Assembly: GCA_030068145.1 (NCBI GenBank)
Contig: JAPJBO010000196.1
Span: 124,001-188,000 of the forward strand
DNA: 64,000 bases
Source: Diplonema papillatum
Taxonomy: Eukaryota > Euglenozoa > Diplonemea > Diplonemida > Diplonemidae
Reading direction: 5' to 3'
Shown piece by piece: positions 1 to 9,764 of this stretch. A model generated the notes under the pieces. It was not told the DNA's origin, searched no databases, and saw nothing but the letters and a program-made list of their open reading frames with translations. A program made the position numbers and the translations under genes. Numbering within the stretch: the stretch's first letter is position 1; each line of letters opens with the position of its first letter.

Positions 1-1230
1 GAGGCCGACGCCCTGACCCACGCCGCCATCGAAAAGGATTCGGCGGCGGCGCAGCGCGCCGAGCAGTTCGTGCGGGAGCGCAAGGACGCGCACTCGCAGA
101 CCGAACGGCTCCGGAGGGAGCTGCTTGCGACCAAGCAGCAGCTGGCGGACGTGAGCTCGACCTTGCGGCTGAAGGAAGACGAGGTCGCCGAAGCCGAGCG
201 CAACGGCGCCGCGCATCTCTCCGAGATCGAGGAGCTGACGGGGGAAGTCGCGAAGCTGCGCGATTCGCTGGACCGCACGCGGTCGACCGACGCCCAGTCG
301 ATGAAGGAAGTGCACGACCGCAACGCGTCGCTCAAAAACAGCACCGAGGTGCTGCAGGACACGGTGCGGGACTACAAGCGGAAGCTGTCGAAGGCGGAGA
401 AAGAGAACGCGAAGCTCCGGGCGGAGGTCGCCGCCGCCAACGACCGGGTTGAGCAGCTCTCGAACGACAACGACAAACTCGAGGACCAGTGCGCGGACAT
501 CGACTACAAGCTGCGGCTGGAGGAGCACAACGCGAAGAAGGCCCGCCTCATCTCGGAGAAGCTGAGGGAGAAGCTCGAGCAGCGGGACGGCGAGATCCGC
601 TCGCTGAAGACGTCGAAGAAGAGCCTCGTCGCGACCGCCAACGAGCGGATCGACCGCATGAACGAGGAGACGAAGCGCCTCGAAACCGTCGCGAACCAGT
701 ACAGAGCCGAGTACGAGCTGCTCAAGGCGCGCTTGGCGAGGTACAGAAAGGTGCGGGGCATCGAGAGCTTCCCGATCGCCACCGAAGAACCGGCTGTTGA
801 CGCCCCGCAAGCTGCGGACAACGCGGGCGGAGACGGCGACATCCGGGAGGACGAAGTGTCGGAGGACTGCTTGGGCGAAGAAAAACGGTCTTCCTTCGAA
901 GAAGCGATGCACCAGACCCAGCCGGGGGTTGCCGGGTTCGGCCGACGTTCTCTTCCCGTGAAGCGGTCGTTCACCGTCGCAAACGTTGACGACGAAGAAA
1001 TGAAGGGGGAAGACGCCGCAGACGATGCCGTTTCGGCTTCCGAGCACTCGTCCTCGCACCTCGTAGCTGCCGTGCACCATGCCGGCAACATGCCGCCTAC
1101 GATCCCCGCGGAAGACGAGCTTGAAGCGATGGACTTCAAGGCACTCAAGACCTTGGCTAAGGACCTCGGCCTCAAGCTGAACGGCGGAAAAAAAGAAATC
1201 ATCGCTCGCATCACGGAGTCTTCCGCGTGA
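1..1230 (+). CDS. Coiled-coil protein with C-terminal SAP domain, copy A (5' end outside window)
   Basis: The frame is open from base 1 to the TGA at 1228-1230 (409 residues seen), so the start lies upstream. Residues 1-255 are an almost unbroken heptad-type coiled coil rich in K, E, R, A and L. Residues 256-365 are an acidic, low-complexity linker. Residues 371-406 form a SAP-type helix-extension-helix (EDELEAMDFKALKTLAKDLG, then LKLNGGKKEIIARI), a fold that usually binds DNA or chromatin. The protein is therefore probably nuclear, perhaps structural, but I do not recognise the family. It is a tandem paralogue of the gene at 3942-6827: the block 562-729 differs from 5967-6134 at only 4 of 168 positions while the flanks are far more diverged. 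No intron is visible in the part present. Confidence 0.8.
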   Translation, partial: EADALTHAAIEKDSAAAQRAEQFVRERKDAHSQTERLRRELLATKQQLADVSSTLRLKEDEVAEAERNGAAHLSEIEELTGEVAKLRDSLDRTRSTDAQSMKEVHDRNASLKNSTEVLQDTVRDYKRKLSKAEKENAKLRAEVAAANDRVEQLSNDNDKLEDQCADIDYKLRLEEHNAKKARLISEKLREKLEQRDGEIRSLKTSKKSLVATANERIDRMNEETKRLETVANQYRAEYELLKARLARYRKVRGIESFPIATEEPAVDAPQAADNAGGDGDIREDEVSEDCLGEEKRSSFEEAMHQTQPGVAGFGRRSLPVKRSFTVANVDDEEMKGEDAADDAVSASEHSSSHLVAAVHHAGNMPPTIPAEDELEAMDFKALKTLAKDLGLKLNGGKKEIIARITESSA

Positions 1231-3595
1231 ACCTCGCTATTGCTGATTTCGTGTTGGGACCGTTTCCAGGTGAACCAGCAACTCCCTGCATATTCGAGCT
1301 ACACCGAAGCTTTTCCTGTTCTTGAGCCTTGTGCTCACGAAAATTTGAACCGAAAGGCTCAAGTCCCCCCACCCACTCCTCCCAAAGACAAACGCGAAGA
1401 ACGAAAGGCATCAGACCACTCCTTCGTGACCATGAGTTGTTACAGCACCCTACCTTAGATCCCCGTCGCGTCTTCCTGAGAGTGTGTCGTGCCGCACGAG
1501 CAAAAGGCACGGCCCTCTCTCCTCTATTTGTTGTTTTTCCTGTCCATTCTTTGAAGCGAAGTTGCAAGTTCCCAAGGAGGGAGAGCCCCATTTTCTTGAC
1601 GGTAGCCGAAAGGCTCTCAAGCTCATTGAACCCGGGCAAGAGTTTTAACCGGGGGCAGAATGGTGTAAAGCATACCAAAGGGGGTTGTGAGTCCCCATCG
1701 AGGGAACCAAGAGCCTTGTTGATACATGTGCAGCAACAAACATGAGCTTTCACTCTACTAACTGCTCACGGGATCGATTCCACCAGAAGATCTCTGCGAC
1801 TTTATATCCCAGATCCGTCTTTGTCAGACCAAATATCGGGTAAATACAGACGTTCGAAGTGGTTTACAGACGTGTATACACACGCACAAACCAACGCTCG
1901 TGCAAGGCTTACAACAAATCGAAATTGTTTCGTCGCATATGTTTTGTCCCCGGTCTGCTTCAGGCTTTAACAGTTTGGTGTCTTGACACACACAAAGAGC
2001 CCGGTTATGTAGGCATGTGCATAACGGTTGCATGCGACCTTGCTCACTAGAGCGCTACTTTTCTGCTCTCCGGGCAGAGTCCCCCCCTTTTTCTACTTTT
2101 CAAAAGTCATGTTGTCTTTTTTTCGGTTTGTCAAACCGAGAAACAGGCATTATCGTTCTGAGGGTTGCTCGCCCGTCCAGAAAGTATTGGGCAAACGAGC
2201 AGTAACCTTTCTGAATACTCCTTCCCCCCCTCCTCCTCGTAGCACGGGTGGTCCTGGCTGTGGCGAGCTACGAACAGCCGCCTGACAAAGCAGACTCACA
2301 CCGCAGTCCTGTCTGCAGACACTCAGGTTCCGCGCTGATGATGGTCCGTTGCTTAAAGGACCGAAACACGGCGCAGACGGGACCAGTGCGGTGTTGAGCA
2401 CATACCCATTCCAAGCACGTTCTTGCAACTCCCCCCCCCTCCTCCTCCCGCCTGTATCCTCCTTTTGAAAAAACATACACGCCACCCCGGCAGGGATTGA
2501 TCGTTGAAACGGGGGAATTTGGAACAGCCCAGTCGGACCAAGCTCAATGCACAGCGAGGGTTTGCCACCCTATAAGAAGGCATTCACGTTTCTGCTGTGC
2601 CCGGCAACGTCTTGGAATTCCGCACACCGCTGGCCATCGAGAGCGGCAGCCGGCGGAGAGTGCGCGAATCGGTTCCCTTCTTTGAAAACCCCACAGCTGA
2701 GCTCCAACACACGTACCCACGTACCCACACACCCACGCACATGGCAATTATGTTGCCAATCGAACGAACAGAGATACGATAGGGAAGAACGACTGTTGGG
2801 AACGCGCGGTTCCAAGTCAAGAACGGGAGCGTACTACCATCGAGCGGTGACTGGGCAACCCGACGCACCCGCCGTTTTCGGGCATTCCCGACGGGATGCA
2901 TGTATGTTGAAACCCACCATACTTAGACTGTTTCTTCTCTCGCGCTCCCCCAAGTCCAGTTTCCCCAAAACCCTCTATTGACAACAGATCTTACCTTCAA
3001 TGTGCAACACAGTTAGTACCCTTTTCCCTTCCTCTAGACATGCATGACGCACGATCCGATGTGCACAAAAAAAAAGGAGAAAAGGAAAAGAAGTTCATGC
3101 AAAACCATTTAGATTGTCCACCCGAAATAGTTCGTTTTTGTTCTTCCGTGTTCTTCACGTAGTACCACGACCTACGCGCATTGAGAACCAAGGCATCTGC
3201 ATACCATCTGTATCCGCGCTCCGATGCTGGTATCCACACCGAAGGTCTGGTGAAAGAAGGCGCATGATCCCGGCAATCATACTGTTGACTGGAAGGCGTC
3301 GTTCGCCGTAGGCGAGGACTGGTAAGGTCGCCTTATACTGTCGTGTAGCATCCAGCGTGTTTTGTAACCACTATTCTACTGCGTGATGCTAGACCTAAAA
3401 GCCGGTCCGAGAGGCTACCAACAGAGCCCCTGCACCATCATCTTCGCCCGGTTTCGGTGCGCAGGGATAGGGGTAAGGCCGTGCCCTGTCGAAGTCTCCA
3501 GGGCGGAGGACTTCGGTGGATACCTTCGCTTAACCCAGATGGGAGAGGAGGACGGTTTCAGGGCGCCGCAGAACGTGGTGAACGCCATCCTGACA
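1231..3595. other. Intergenic, repeat-bearing
   Basis: No convincing gene. Open frames are short and overlap on both strands. The only recognisable content is a full copy of dispersed repeat family 1 (2236-2434). A second partial match, around 2533-2575, shares a short stretch with 43690-43725 (AAGCTCA-TGCACAG-GAG). Confidence 0.6.
2236..2434 (+). repeat. Dispersed repeat family 1, full copy
   Basis: About 195 bp, starting AGCACGGGTGGTCCTGGCTG and ending CAAGCACGTTCTTGCAA before a C-run. Nearly identical copies lie at 31560-31710 (5' part missing), 32010-32210 and 32396-32611. A diverged copy lies at 37883-38068, and 3' fragments at about 12160-12247, 49845-49920 and 60050-60127. No open frame is conserved among copies. 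The constant C-rich 3' boundary suggests a mobile non-coding element or a common insertion preference. Confidence 0.8.
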
Positions 3596-3667
3596 GAGAA
3601 CACGGCGGAGGGAGAGAACACGGCGGAGGGAGAGAACACGGCGGAGGGAGAGAACACGGCGGAGGGA
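3596..3667 (+). repeat. 18 bp tandem repeat, four perfect units
   Basis: Four exact copies of GAGAACACGGCGGAGGGA, just upstream of the decayed 5' fragment of the SAP coiled-coil gene. The period is a multiple of three, so frames stay open, but no gene is supported here. Confidence 0.9.
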
Positions 3668-3725
3668 CACGGTCTCAGTGACCCCGCGAAGAGGATCAGG
3701 GGAGAAATTGCGCTGCGCAGAAATT

Positions 3726-3808
3726 GGGGCGGGATTCCGATCGCGCCGGTGCAGGTGAGCCTGACGGACTTCCAGGCGAATCGCCGAGAACAACCGACTC
3801 AAGTGACA
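3726..3808 (+). pseudogene. Decayed 5' fragment of the SAP coiled-coil gene
   Basis: This segment aligns with 4141-4221 of the downstream gene. Encoded residues GGIPIAPVQVSLTDFQANRR match GGIPTAPVQVNPTDFQAKIA. A small deletion after CAGGCGAA shifts the frame, and a stop follows at once (CAAGTGA). Only about 80 bp is recognisable. It is a broken tandem remnant of the gene's head region and is not expected to make protein. Confidence 0.8.
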
Positions 3809-3862
3809 CACCCTTTGACTTGGGTTGATGTGTTCTTTCTCTGCTGATTCAAGCAACCAACC

Positions 3863-3910
3863 GAACGCCGCCACAGGCAACCGACTGAGCGAATATCGCC
3901 GGAAAAACAC
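3863..3910 (+). promoter_or_regulatory. 5' leader motif shared with the gene at 57246
   Basis: About 47 bp before the start, containing CAACCGACTGAGCGAAT and then TCGCCGGAAAAACAC. It is closely matched at 57147-57192, just before an unrelated gene. The inner part can form a short stem (CCGAC with GYCGG). A likely leader acceptor AG is at 3852-3853, after TTCTTTCTCTGCTGATTCA, so the motif would lie in the 5' UTR. Confidence 0.45.
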
Positions 3911-3941
3911 ACACATAAAACAAAAAAGCACGCACCAAACG

Positions 3942-6827
3942 ATGGTCCTGCCTGTCCCCCTTCCCCCCGCGACGCCCCAGGCGCGCAGCATGCCTGAACC
4001 GACGGGGAGCGCCCAGGTCCCGAGGGGCCGGCGGAGTTTCGCGCCGGGGTCCACGTTGATGACGATGGACTCGCCGTCTGGGCCGCCGCTGTCGGCGCGG
4101 AAGAGCGTGATGCCGAGGAATTCGGTCATGCCGTGCTCGAAGGGCGGGATCCCAACCGCGCCGGTGCAGGTGAACCCGACAGACTTCCAAGCAAAGATCG
4201 CCGAGAACAACCGGCTCAAGCGGCAGCTCGAGCACACGAGCGAGCGCTTGGAGGAGGAGCGGAACGTCCGCCAGAAGAAGGAAGACGAGGCCATCGCCCT
4301 CGGGAAGAAGCTGAATGAGGTCGAATCCAGGGCCGCCAAGTACCAGAAGGAAGCCGGCAGAAACGAGCGGCGGGTCAAGCGCGAGGAAGACGAGAAGGCA
4401 AAGGGCGAGCAAGACCTGAAGCGCGCCATCGACGACCTGCAAAGCACCCTCGGCAACGTCCAAGGCGACAAGGAGCAGACCGCCGCCAAACTCGACTCCC
4501 TGCGCGAACGCTTCGTTTCGAACGAAAAAGAGCTCAACGAGACCCGCGCCGCGGAAAGACACCTTCGATCGGAGGTCGAAGACTACAAGTCGACGAACGA
4601 CCAGCTCGAAGCCCAGACCCAGGTCCTCTCCGACGAACTTTCCGACCTCAAATCGAAGCTCTCCCGCTGCGAGGGCGAGCTGCAGGCCCTGCGCAGCACG
4701 CTGGCCGACGAGCGGGCGGAGTCGGAGGCCCACGTCAAAGACGTCATGGACCGACACAGCAGGGAGGTCGAGCTGAAGTCGGACGAGATCGAAGCGAAAA
4801 CGGCGGCCTGCTTGGCGCTGCAGAAGGAAATCGCAGCGAAGACGCAGGCCCTCGAAGAGCTCAGCGGCAAGGCGGCGGGCGACGCGGCGGCAGCGCAGGC
4901 CGAGGTTGCCGAGAGGGACGCTCGCCTGCAGGCACTGACCGCCGAGCTGGAGACGGAGAAAACCTGCAGGGAGCAGGCTGACAAGACCGTGAAAGAGCTG
5001 CAAGGCAAGCTTGTCGAAGCTGGCGAGAAGGCAGACATGCTCGCGAGGTTTGTACATCGCTGTTTTAAGTTTCAGTTTCAGTTTCAGACTCAGATTCAGC
5101 CCAGCTAGTTGAAGACACGTTGCAACACAATAAGCGCCCCTTTTACCGACTCTAGAGGTTGGCCTCGCGGGACTCTCGGGGTATCCCTCCGCCGGTCAAA
5201 CTCAGCAGGCCAGGGATACTAACCTTGACTCCTTGCAGAGGAGGATTTTCCCTCCAAGCCATGATACTAACTTGATCCAAGGCGATGCAATAAGGATTTC
5301 ACTCCCCTGAGCTTCTTCCCAAACCAGATTTTTACAAATCCCTCCGGAGCTGATCAAAACGATGGCCCACTTGCCGGTGCGTTTCTTCTTTTTTGGCAGC
5401 GTCCCAGATTTTAACTGATGTACAGGTCCGCTGAAGACAGCGCGGCTCAGGCAGTGCAGAAGGCTGAGCAAGTGAAGAAGGACAAGAAGGAAACGCAAGC
5501 GGTCATCGAGGGTCTGCGCACCGAGCTGCTGGCGTCGAAAAGGGAGACGACGGACGCGTCGGCGGCGCTGAGGGTGAAGGAGGACGAGCTGAAAGAAACG
5601 GAGCGCGGCCGCAGCGCCCTGCAGGCCGAGGTCGAAGAGCTCAGCGGCGAGCTCGACAAGCTGAACAAATCGTTCGACCTGCTCCGCACCGACGACGCGA
5701 AGTCGATGAAGCGCGTGCAAGAAAAACAGATCACGCTGAAGCAGAGCACCGAACTCCTCAACGACCGCATCCGCGAGATGAAGCGCAAAGAGGCAAAATC
5801 GGAAGCCGAGCTCACCAAGCTGCGCGCCGAAGCGAAGGACGCGCAAGCCAAGATCGACGAGCTGGCGAGCGAAGCCGAGACTCTGGACGACAAGCTCGCG
5901 GACCTCGACTACAAGCTGCGGCTGGAGGAGCACAACGTCAAGAAGACAGGCATGATCTCCCAGAGGCTGAGGGAGAAGCTCGAGCAGCGAGACGGCGAGA
6001 TCCGCTCGCTGAAGACGTCGAAGAAGAACCTCGTCGCGACCGCCAACGACCGGATCGACCGCATGAACGAGGAGACGAAGCGCCTCGAAACCGTCGCGAA
6101 CCAGTACAGAGCCGAGTACGAGCTTCTCAAGGCGAGGCTCTCGCGGTTCCGCAAGGCGAGGGGTGGGTCCGTGCTGGGCGAGGACGGGTCGGCCGACGGA
6201 GACAGGCCGTCAGACGAAAAAGACGAATCCCACGACGCGTCGGGTGACGCGTTCGACCTGCGCCGCTCGCTGCCCGTGCAGCGGGCCGAGACGGCCGCCA
6301 TCCTTGACGAAGACGAAGACGAGGAACACGCGGAAGCCGAAGCTCACAACCAGTCGCTCGAAGAGCAACCCGCCGAAATGGACGTCGACGGCGCCGCCGA
6401 CACGGGAGCCACCGAACAAGACGCAGATGTCGAACAGGACCCGCAACCTTGCGTTGAAACGGGCGATGCACCTGCTGAACAGGAAGCACAGCCTCGTGTC
6501 GAAACCGAAGTTGCACCTGTTGAACAGGAGGCCCAACCCAGTCCCGACGCCGCTGAAGAAACAGAAAACGTGGAGTCGGCCGAACCAGTTCGACAAGACG
6601 AGGAACCCAAGACACAACCGCCCATCGAAGACGAGCAGGGAGTCTCGGCTGCCGACGAGCCCATGCAACCCGGGGCTTCCCCTTCAGACGAAATGACCGC
6701 CGAGCAGCTTGAAGCTCTCGACTTCGCTTCCGTCAAGCAGGTAGCGAAGAAGCACGGGCTCAAACTTAACGGCGGCAAGAAGCAACTCATCGCCCGCATC
6801 CTGTCGGCGTCTGCTGGGGAGGTCTGA
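3942..6827 (+). CDS. Coiled-coil protein with C-terminal SAP domain, copy B (two exons)
   Basis: Exons 3942-5047 and 5426-6827 give 835 residues. The ATG at 3942 (MVLPVPLPPATPQ) is chosen because it opens a Pro/Ser-rich head of about 75 residues before the coiled coil; an in-frame ATG at 3825 lies before the probable leader acceptor at 3852-3853. The coiled coil runs from about residue 80 to 605, and residues 529-606 are nearly identical to copy A. An acidic region rich in E, D, P and Q follows (about 610-785), then a SAP domain (about 790-828, TAEQLEALDFASVKQVAKKH). Splicing joins AG to G as AGG (Arg), and the joined region parallels the upstream part of copy A. Long rod plus SAP suggests a nuclear or chromatin scaffold; function is inferred, family unknown. 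Confidence 0.85.
5048..5425 (+). other. Intron of SAP coiled-coil gene B
   Basis: The 378 bp intron has GT-AG ends and phase 2. TGTACATC at 5051-5058 is perfectly complementary to GATGTACA at 5417-5424, so the two ends could pair. There is no pyrimidine tract directly before the AG. Confidence 0.85.
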
Positions 6828-8665
6828 ACAAAAGCGAAAGCCAGCCCCCCGCAGTCCAGGGTGGCTGTAGGGAGGGCGAACTAACAGGGAGGTCCTTCCT
6901 GGCGACTTAGGAGTTTATGCCTGATGACTTCCTGCTGCGACGCGCGCTAAAAAGGTAGTCAGGAGCGACTTGTGCAGTCGATGGTCTGGGGTAGTTGCTG
7001 CATATCAAGTTCAAGTTACCGCTACTGCTACCGAGGAGTCGGAACGAGCGACGAACAGCCACCATCCGCTTTTGTATCTCCAAGCTTCTGAGACCGGACT
7101 CCACCGTGTACGTATCGAACCATGCAGCCGACGGGACACGGTGTCTGAAGCACGTTCTCCGTTTCTCACACTACTCCTGCCCCGACGTACTGACCGTCCC
7201 CTCAGTATCCTCCATTGGATCCGTAAGCATGTTAGCATTTATTCATCATCCTTCCCATTCTAGAGCCCCATCCCCCCCCCCCCTCCAACTAAGATTTTTC
7301 CTCCCTTGCAAAAAGTGTACCCGTTCGACTTTCACTCTGCTACTGAACGTGGGGTTCTGCTTTTTTTGTTTTGCCCTCTTTTGACACCATCGGTTCGTTG
7401 TGCGTACCTTCTCATCGCCTCGTCTCAGTCTCTTACCCAAGTTCTAGACTCCTCTTTTTTCCGTTCCAGTCTTTTCTTTTTTTGTTGCCGCATGGTGCCT
7501 TCCTTCAGCTCCCCTGTTCCTGCTCATCAGAAGCAGTCGAGTTTGGTGAAGGTTCCTGCTCTGTGCAATCCCTCCTGTTCACGCGGGTACTGGGAAGGCA
7601 GCCGTGAGTGGCGCTCCCCGGTGCTACCCGATTGGCCGATTTTCTTCCGCACCTTCTTGCCGCGTCAGCTTTGGAACTGCTACGAACAAGAACCATGAAG
7701 CCGGCAGCAGGCTGGAGGAGGGTCCCCGCGGGCTGCCCCTGGCATATTCGCTGGCAGAACACAGCGACGGTATTTCCCATCGCGCCCGAAAGGAATTTCG
7801 AATTAGAGCATTGCAGGCAGAATTAGATTAAGAACCGCCTGAAAGAACCGAGCCCAGAGAACCAGAAAATCATCAAGTGCCTGACAACTGGACGCGTGTA
7901 CTCACATTCTACCGCACATCCTCTAGGATTGGGGCACACGCCGGATTTCATACTACGCTATTACCCGTCTATAGACAACTGCAGACTTTGACATGCCACG
8001 CCGGTGGTCAGAATTTGCTCAAAACTGACGACTTGTGAAAACGGAAAGAGTCGGGAAGGCTCGACTTTTGACGGCCGGTCGGCTGCATTTTGAAGACTGG
8101 TTGACCCCCCCCCCCCCCCGCACCGCCTCTCTGACCACGCGAAGACAGAGCAGCACCCTTTATACCTCTCTCGTAGATCTTTCGACCCCCCTCTCCCCAA
8201 AACGCGCAAAAAAAGCGAGGGGCGGGAAAAAAAAAAAAAGAAAACAGAAATCTTAGAACCCGTCCTTTTTTCCACGAAAACGCGCGATGGCCAAGATCCC
8301 CAGGGATTTGAAGCTGACACCGCTGCTCCATGCTGAGCAGAAGAACCCATTTTGAGTGCAAGGTTCACCCGGTGACTCCGAAATCCCGGTATTCGAAGCG
8401 AACTTTAACTCGACCGCTGCACCTCCCCTGGAGCGCGCCCCGCGTTTTCAACTTTCGCTTCTGTGGCGTTTCTTCCTAGAACAGCATGTACTTCCCCTAC
8501 GCTTCTGTTTTACAGGGTTTAGCCTTCTTTTCGCTCCTCTTTTTTTTTTTTTTGCCGAAAAATTGCTATCGACCATCCTCTGTGTTGGGCATTGCAGCCC
8601 TGCGGTATGCGCCCTGTAAAGCCTAGCAGATTCCCTCGGAAATCCGTGGTACTCCAGTTGGCTCT

Positions 8666-8823
8666 GCATTTTCTGACAGTCGAAAGGACCACCGACCTTG
8701 TCTCGGGACACCTGCCTGTGCGTGTTCTGGCTTTGATGGCGCCTGCATTTTCTGACAGTCGAAAGGACCGCCGACCTTGTCTCGAGACACCTGCCTGTGC
8801 GTGTTCTGGCTTTGATGGCGCCA
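8666..8823 (+). repeat. 79 bp tandem duplication
   Basis: Two units starting GCATTTTCTGACAGTCGAAA, at 8666 and 8745, differ at only a few positions. No coding potential is evident. Confidence 0.85.
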
Positions 8824-9181
8824 TCACTGGACACGTGGGTAAGTGTGGGGGTTGCTACGGTAGCGCAGCTTGAAGTAGTAGGTAAGGTTTCCCCGAAACC
8901 AGACATCTGTGGCTTGAGAAAGGACTGAAGCACGGTGCAGACATTGAGCACATGCAAGGTGGAGCCCAACCTCAGAAGCTGGAGCTAAAGCTGAATTCAG
9001 AAAAGCGTGTGTCACACCCGCTTTTTCGGGTGTCGGTTTACACGCGCTTGGTTGTAGCCACCCCGCTTCTCGAGTGTGACTCGGGCACACCCTCTTTGGC
9101 TCCAGCTTCTGAGGCTGGACCTCACCGCGTCCGTGGCCCTTCACCAAGAAACTCGTTTTGTGCGCAGCGCTGTGCCCTGTT

Positions 9182-9302
9182 TAGTAGTTCCACCGCGATA
9201 CGCTGCCAACCGGCTCTTTTGATAGTAGTTCCACCGCGATACGCTACCAACCGGCTCTTTTGATAGTAGTTTTACCGCGATACGCTGCCAACCCTCTTTT
9301 GA
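9182..9302 (+). repeat. 41 bp tandem repeat, three units
   Basis: Units begin TAGTAGTTCCACCGCGATAC at 9182, 9223 and 9264. The third has a few changes and a 2 bp deletion. Confidence 0.85.
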
Positions 9303-9309
9303 TTGATGA

Positions 9310-9650
9310 TGGCAAAACGCAGTTGTTTTACATAACGCCAGCTTGGAAGAAAATGCTCGACGATGCTGCCAGGCAAAGAACAGAAGAATCTACAAATAAC
9401 GCTAGAAGGGATCCCAAGTGTTGTAGCTACAGAACCGCGTGTTGAACGGGCGTATGATCATGCGGGTCTATTTTCTCCCAACACGACAAATCACACAAAC
9501 ACAACCGGTCAAAGTCCTGAGTGAGAAAACAACACACACGGTGGTGAGCGAAGAACAAATCAGATTGCGTTTGTATTGTATTTGCCCCTCTACCTCTATA
9601 CTTCCTCCCTTCCATTCGGAGTCAAAGCAGCTACGTCGAGTATTTTTGCC
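9310..9650 (+). repeat. Dispersed repeat family 12 (relative of family 2), copy 1
   Basis: Matches 15205-15510 along most of its length: ACATAACGCCAGCTTGGAAG, the ATGATCATGCGGGTCTATTT region, and TTCCATTCGGAGTCAAAGC near the end. Its start and its end (CGAGTATTTTT) resemble repeat family 2, so the two appear to be old and young branches of one family. It lies immediately upstream of the kelch gene. Confidence 0.7.
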
Positions 9651-9683
9651 TCACAGCCACGAGAACACTGAACGCCAGGGACG

Positions 9684-9742
9684 CCCCCACCCCCCCTCCC
9701 CCTCCCCCCCCCCCCCCCCCCCCTCCTTCGCTTCCCCTGAAG
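9684..9742 (+). promoter_or_regulatory. C-rich tract and candidate leader acceptor of the kelch gene
   Basis: A long, nearly pure pyrimidine tract with a C-run of about 20 ends in CTTCCCCTGAAG. The AG at 9741-9742 would leave a 22-base leader before the ATG at 9765. This is the expected layout of a spliced-leader acceptor, but no transcript evidence is available. Confidence 0.45.
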
Positions 9743-9764
9743 ATCCCAAGGGGGCAGCCGGGCG

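Larger units (their letters stand above)
6828..9764. other. Intergenic, repeats only
   Basis: No supported gene. It contains a 79 bp unit in two copies (8666-8823), a 41 bp unit in three copies (9182-9302), a dispersed repeat (9310-9650) and a very long C-rich tract (9684-9730) before the kelch gene. Around 7280 and 8100 there are further C-runs. Confidence 0.6.
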
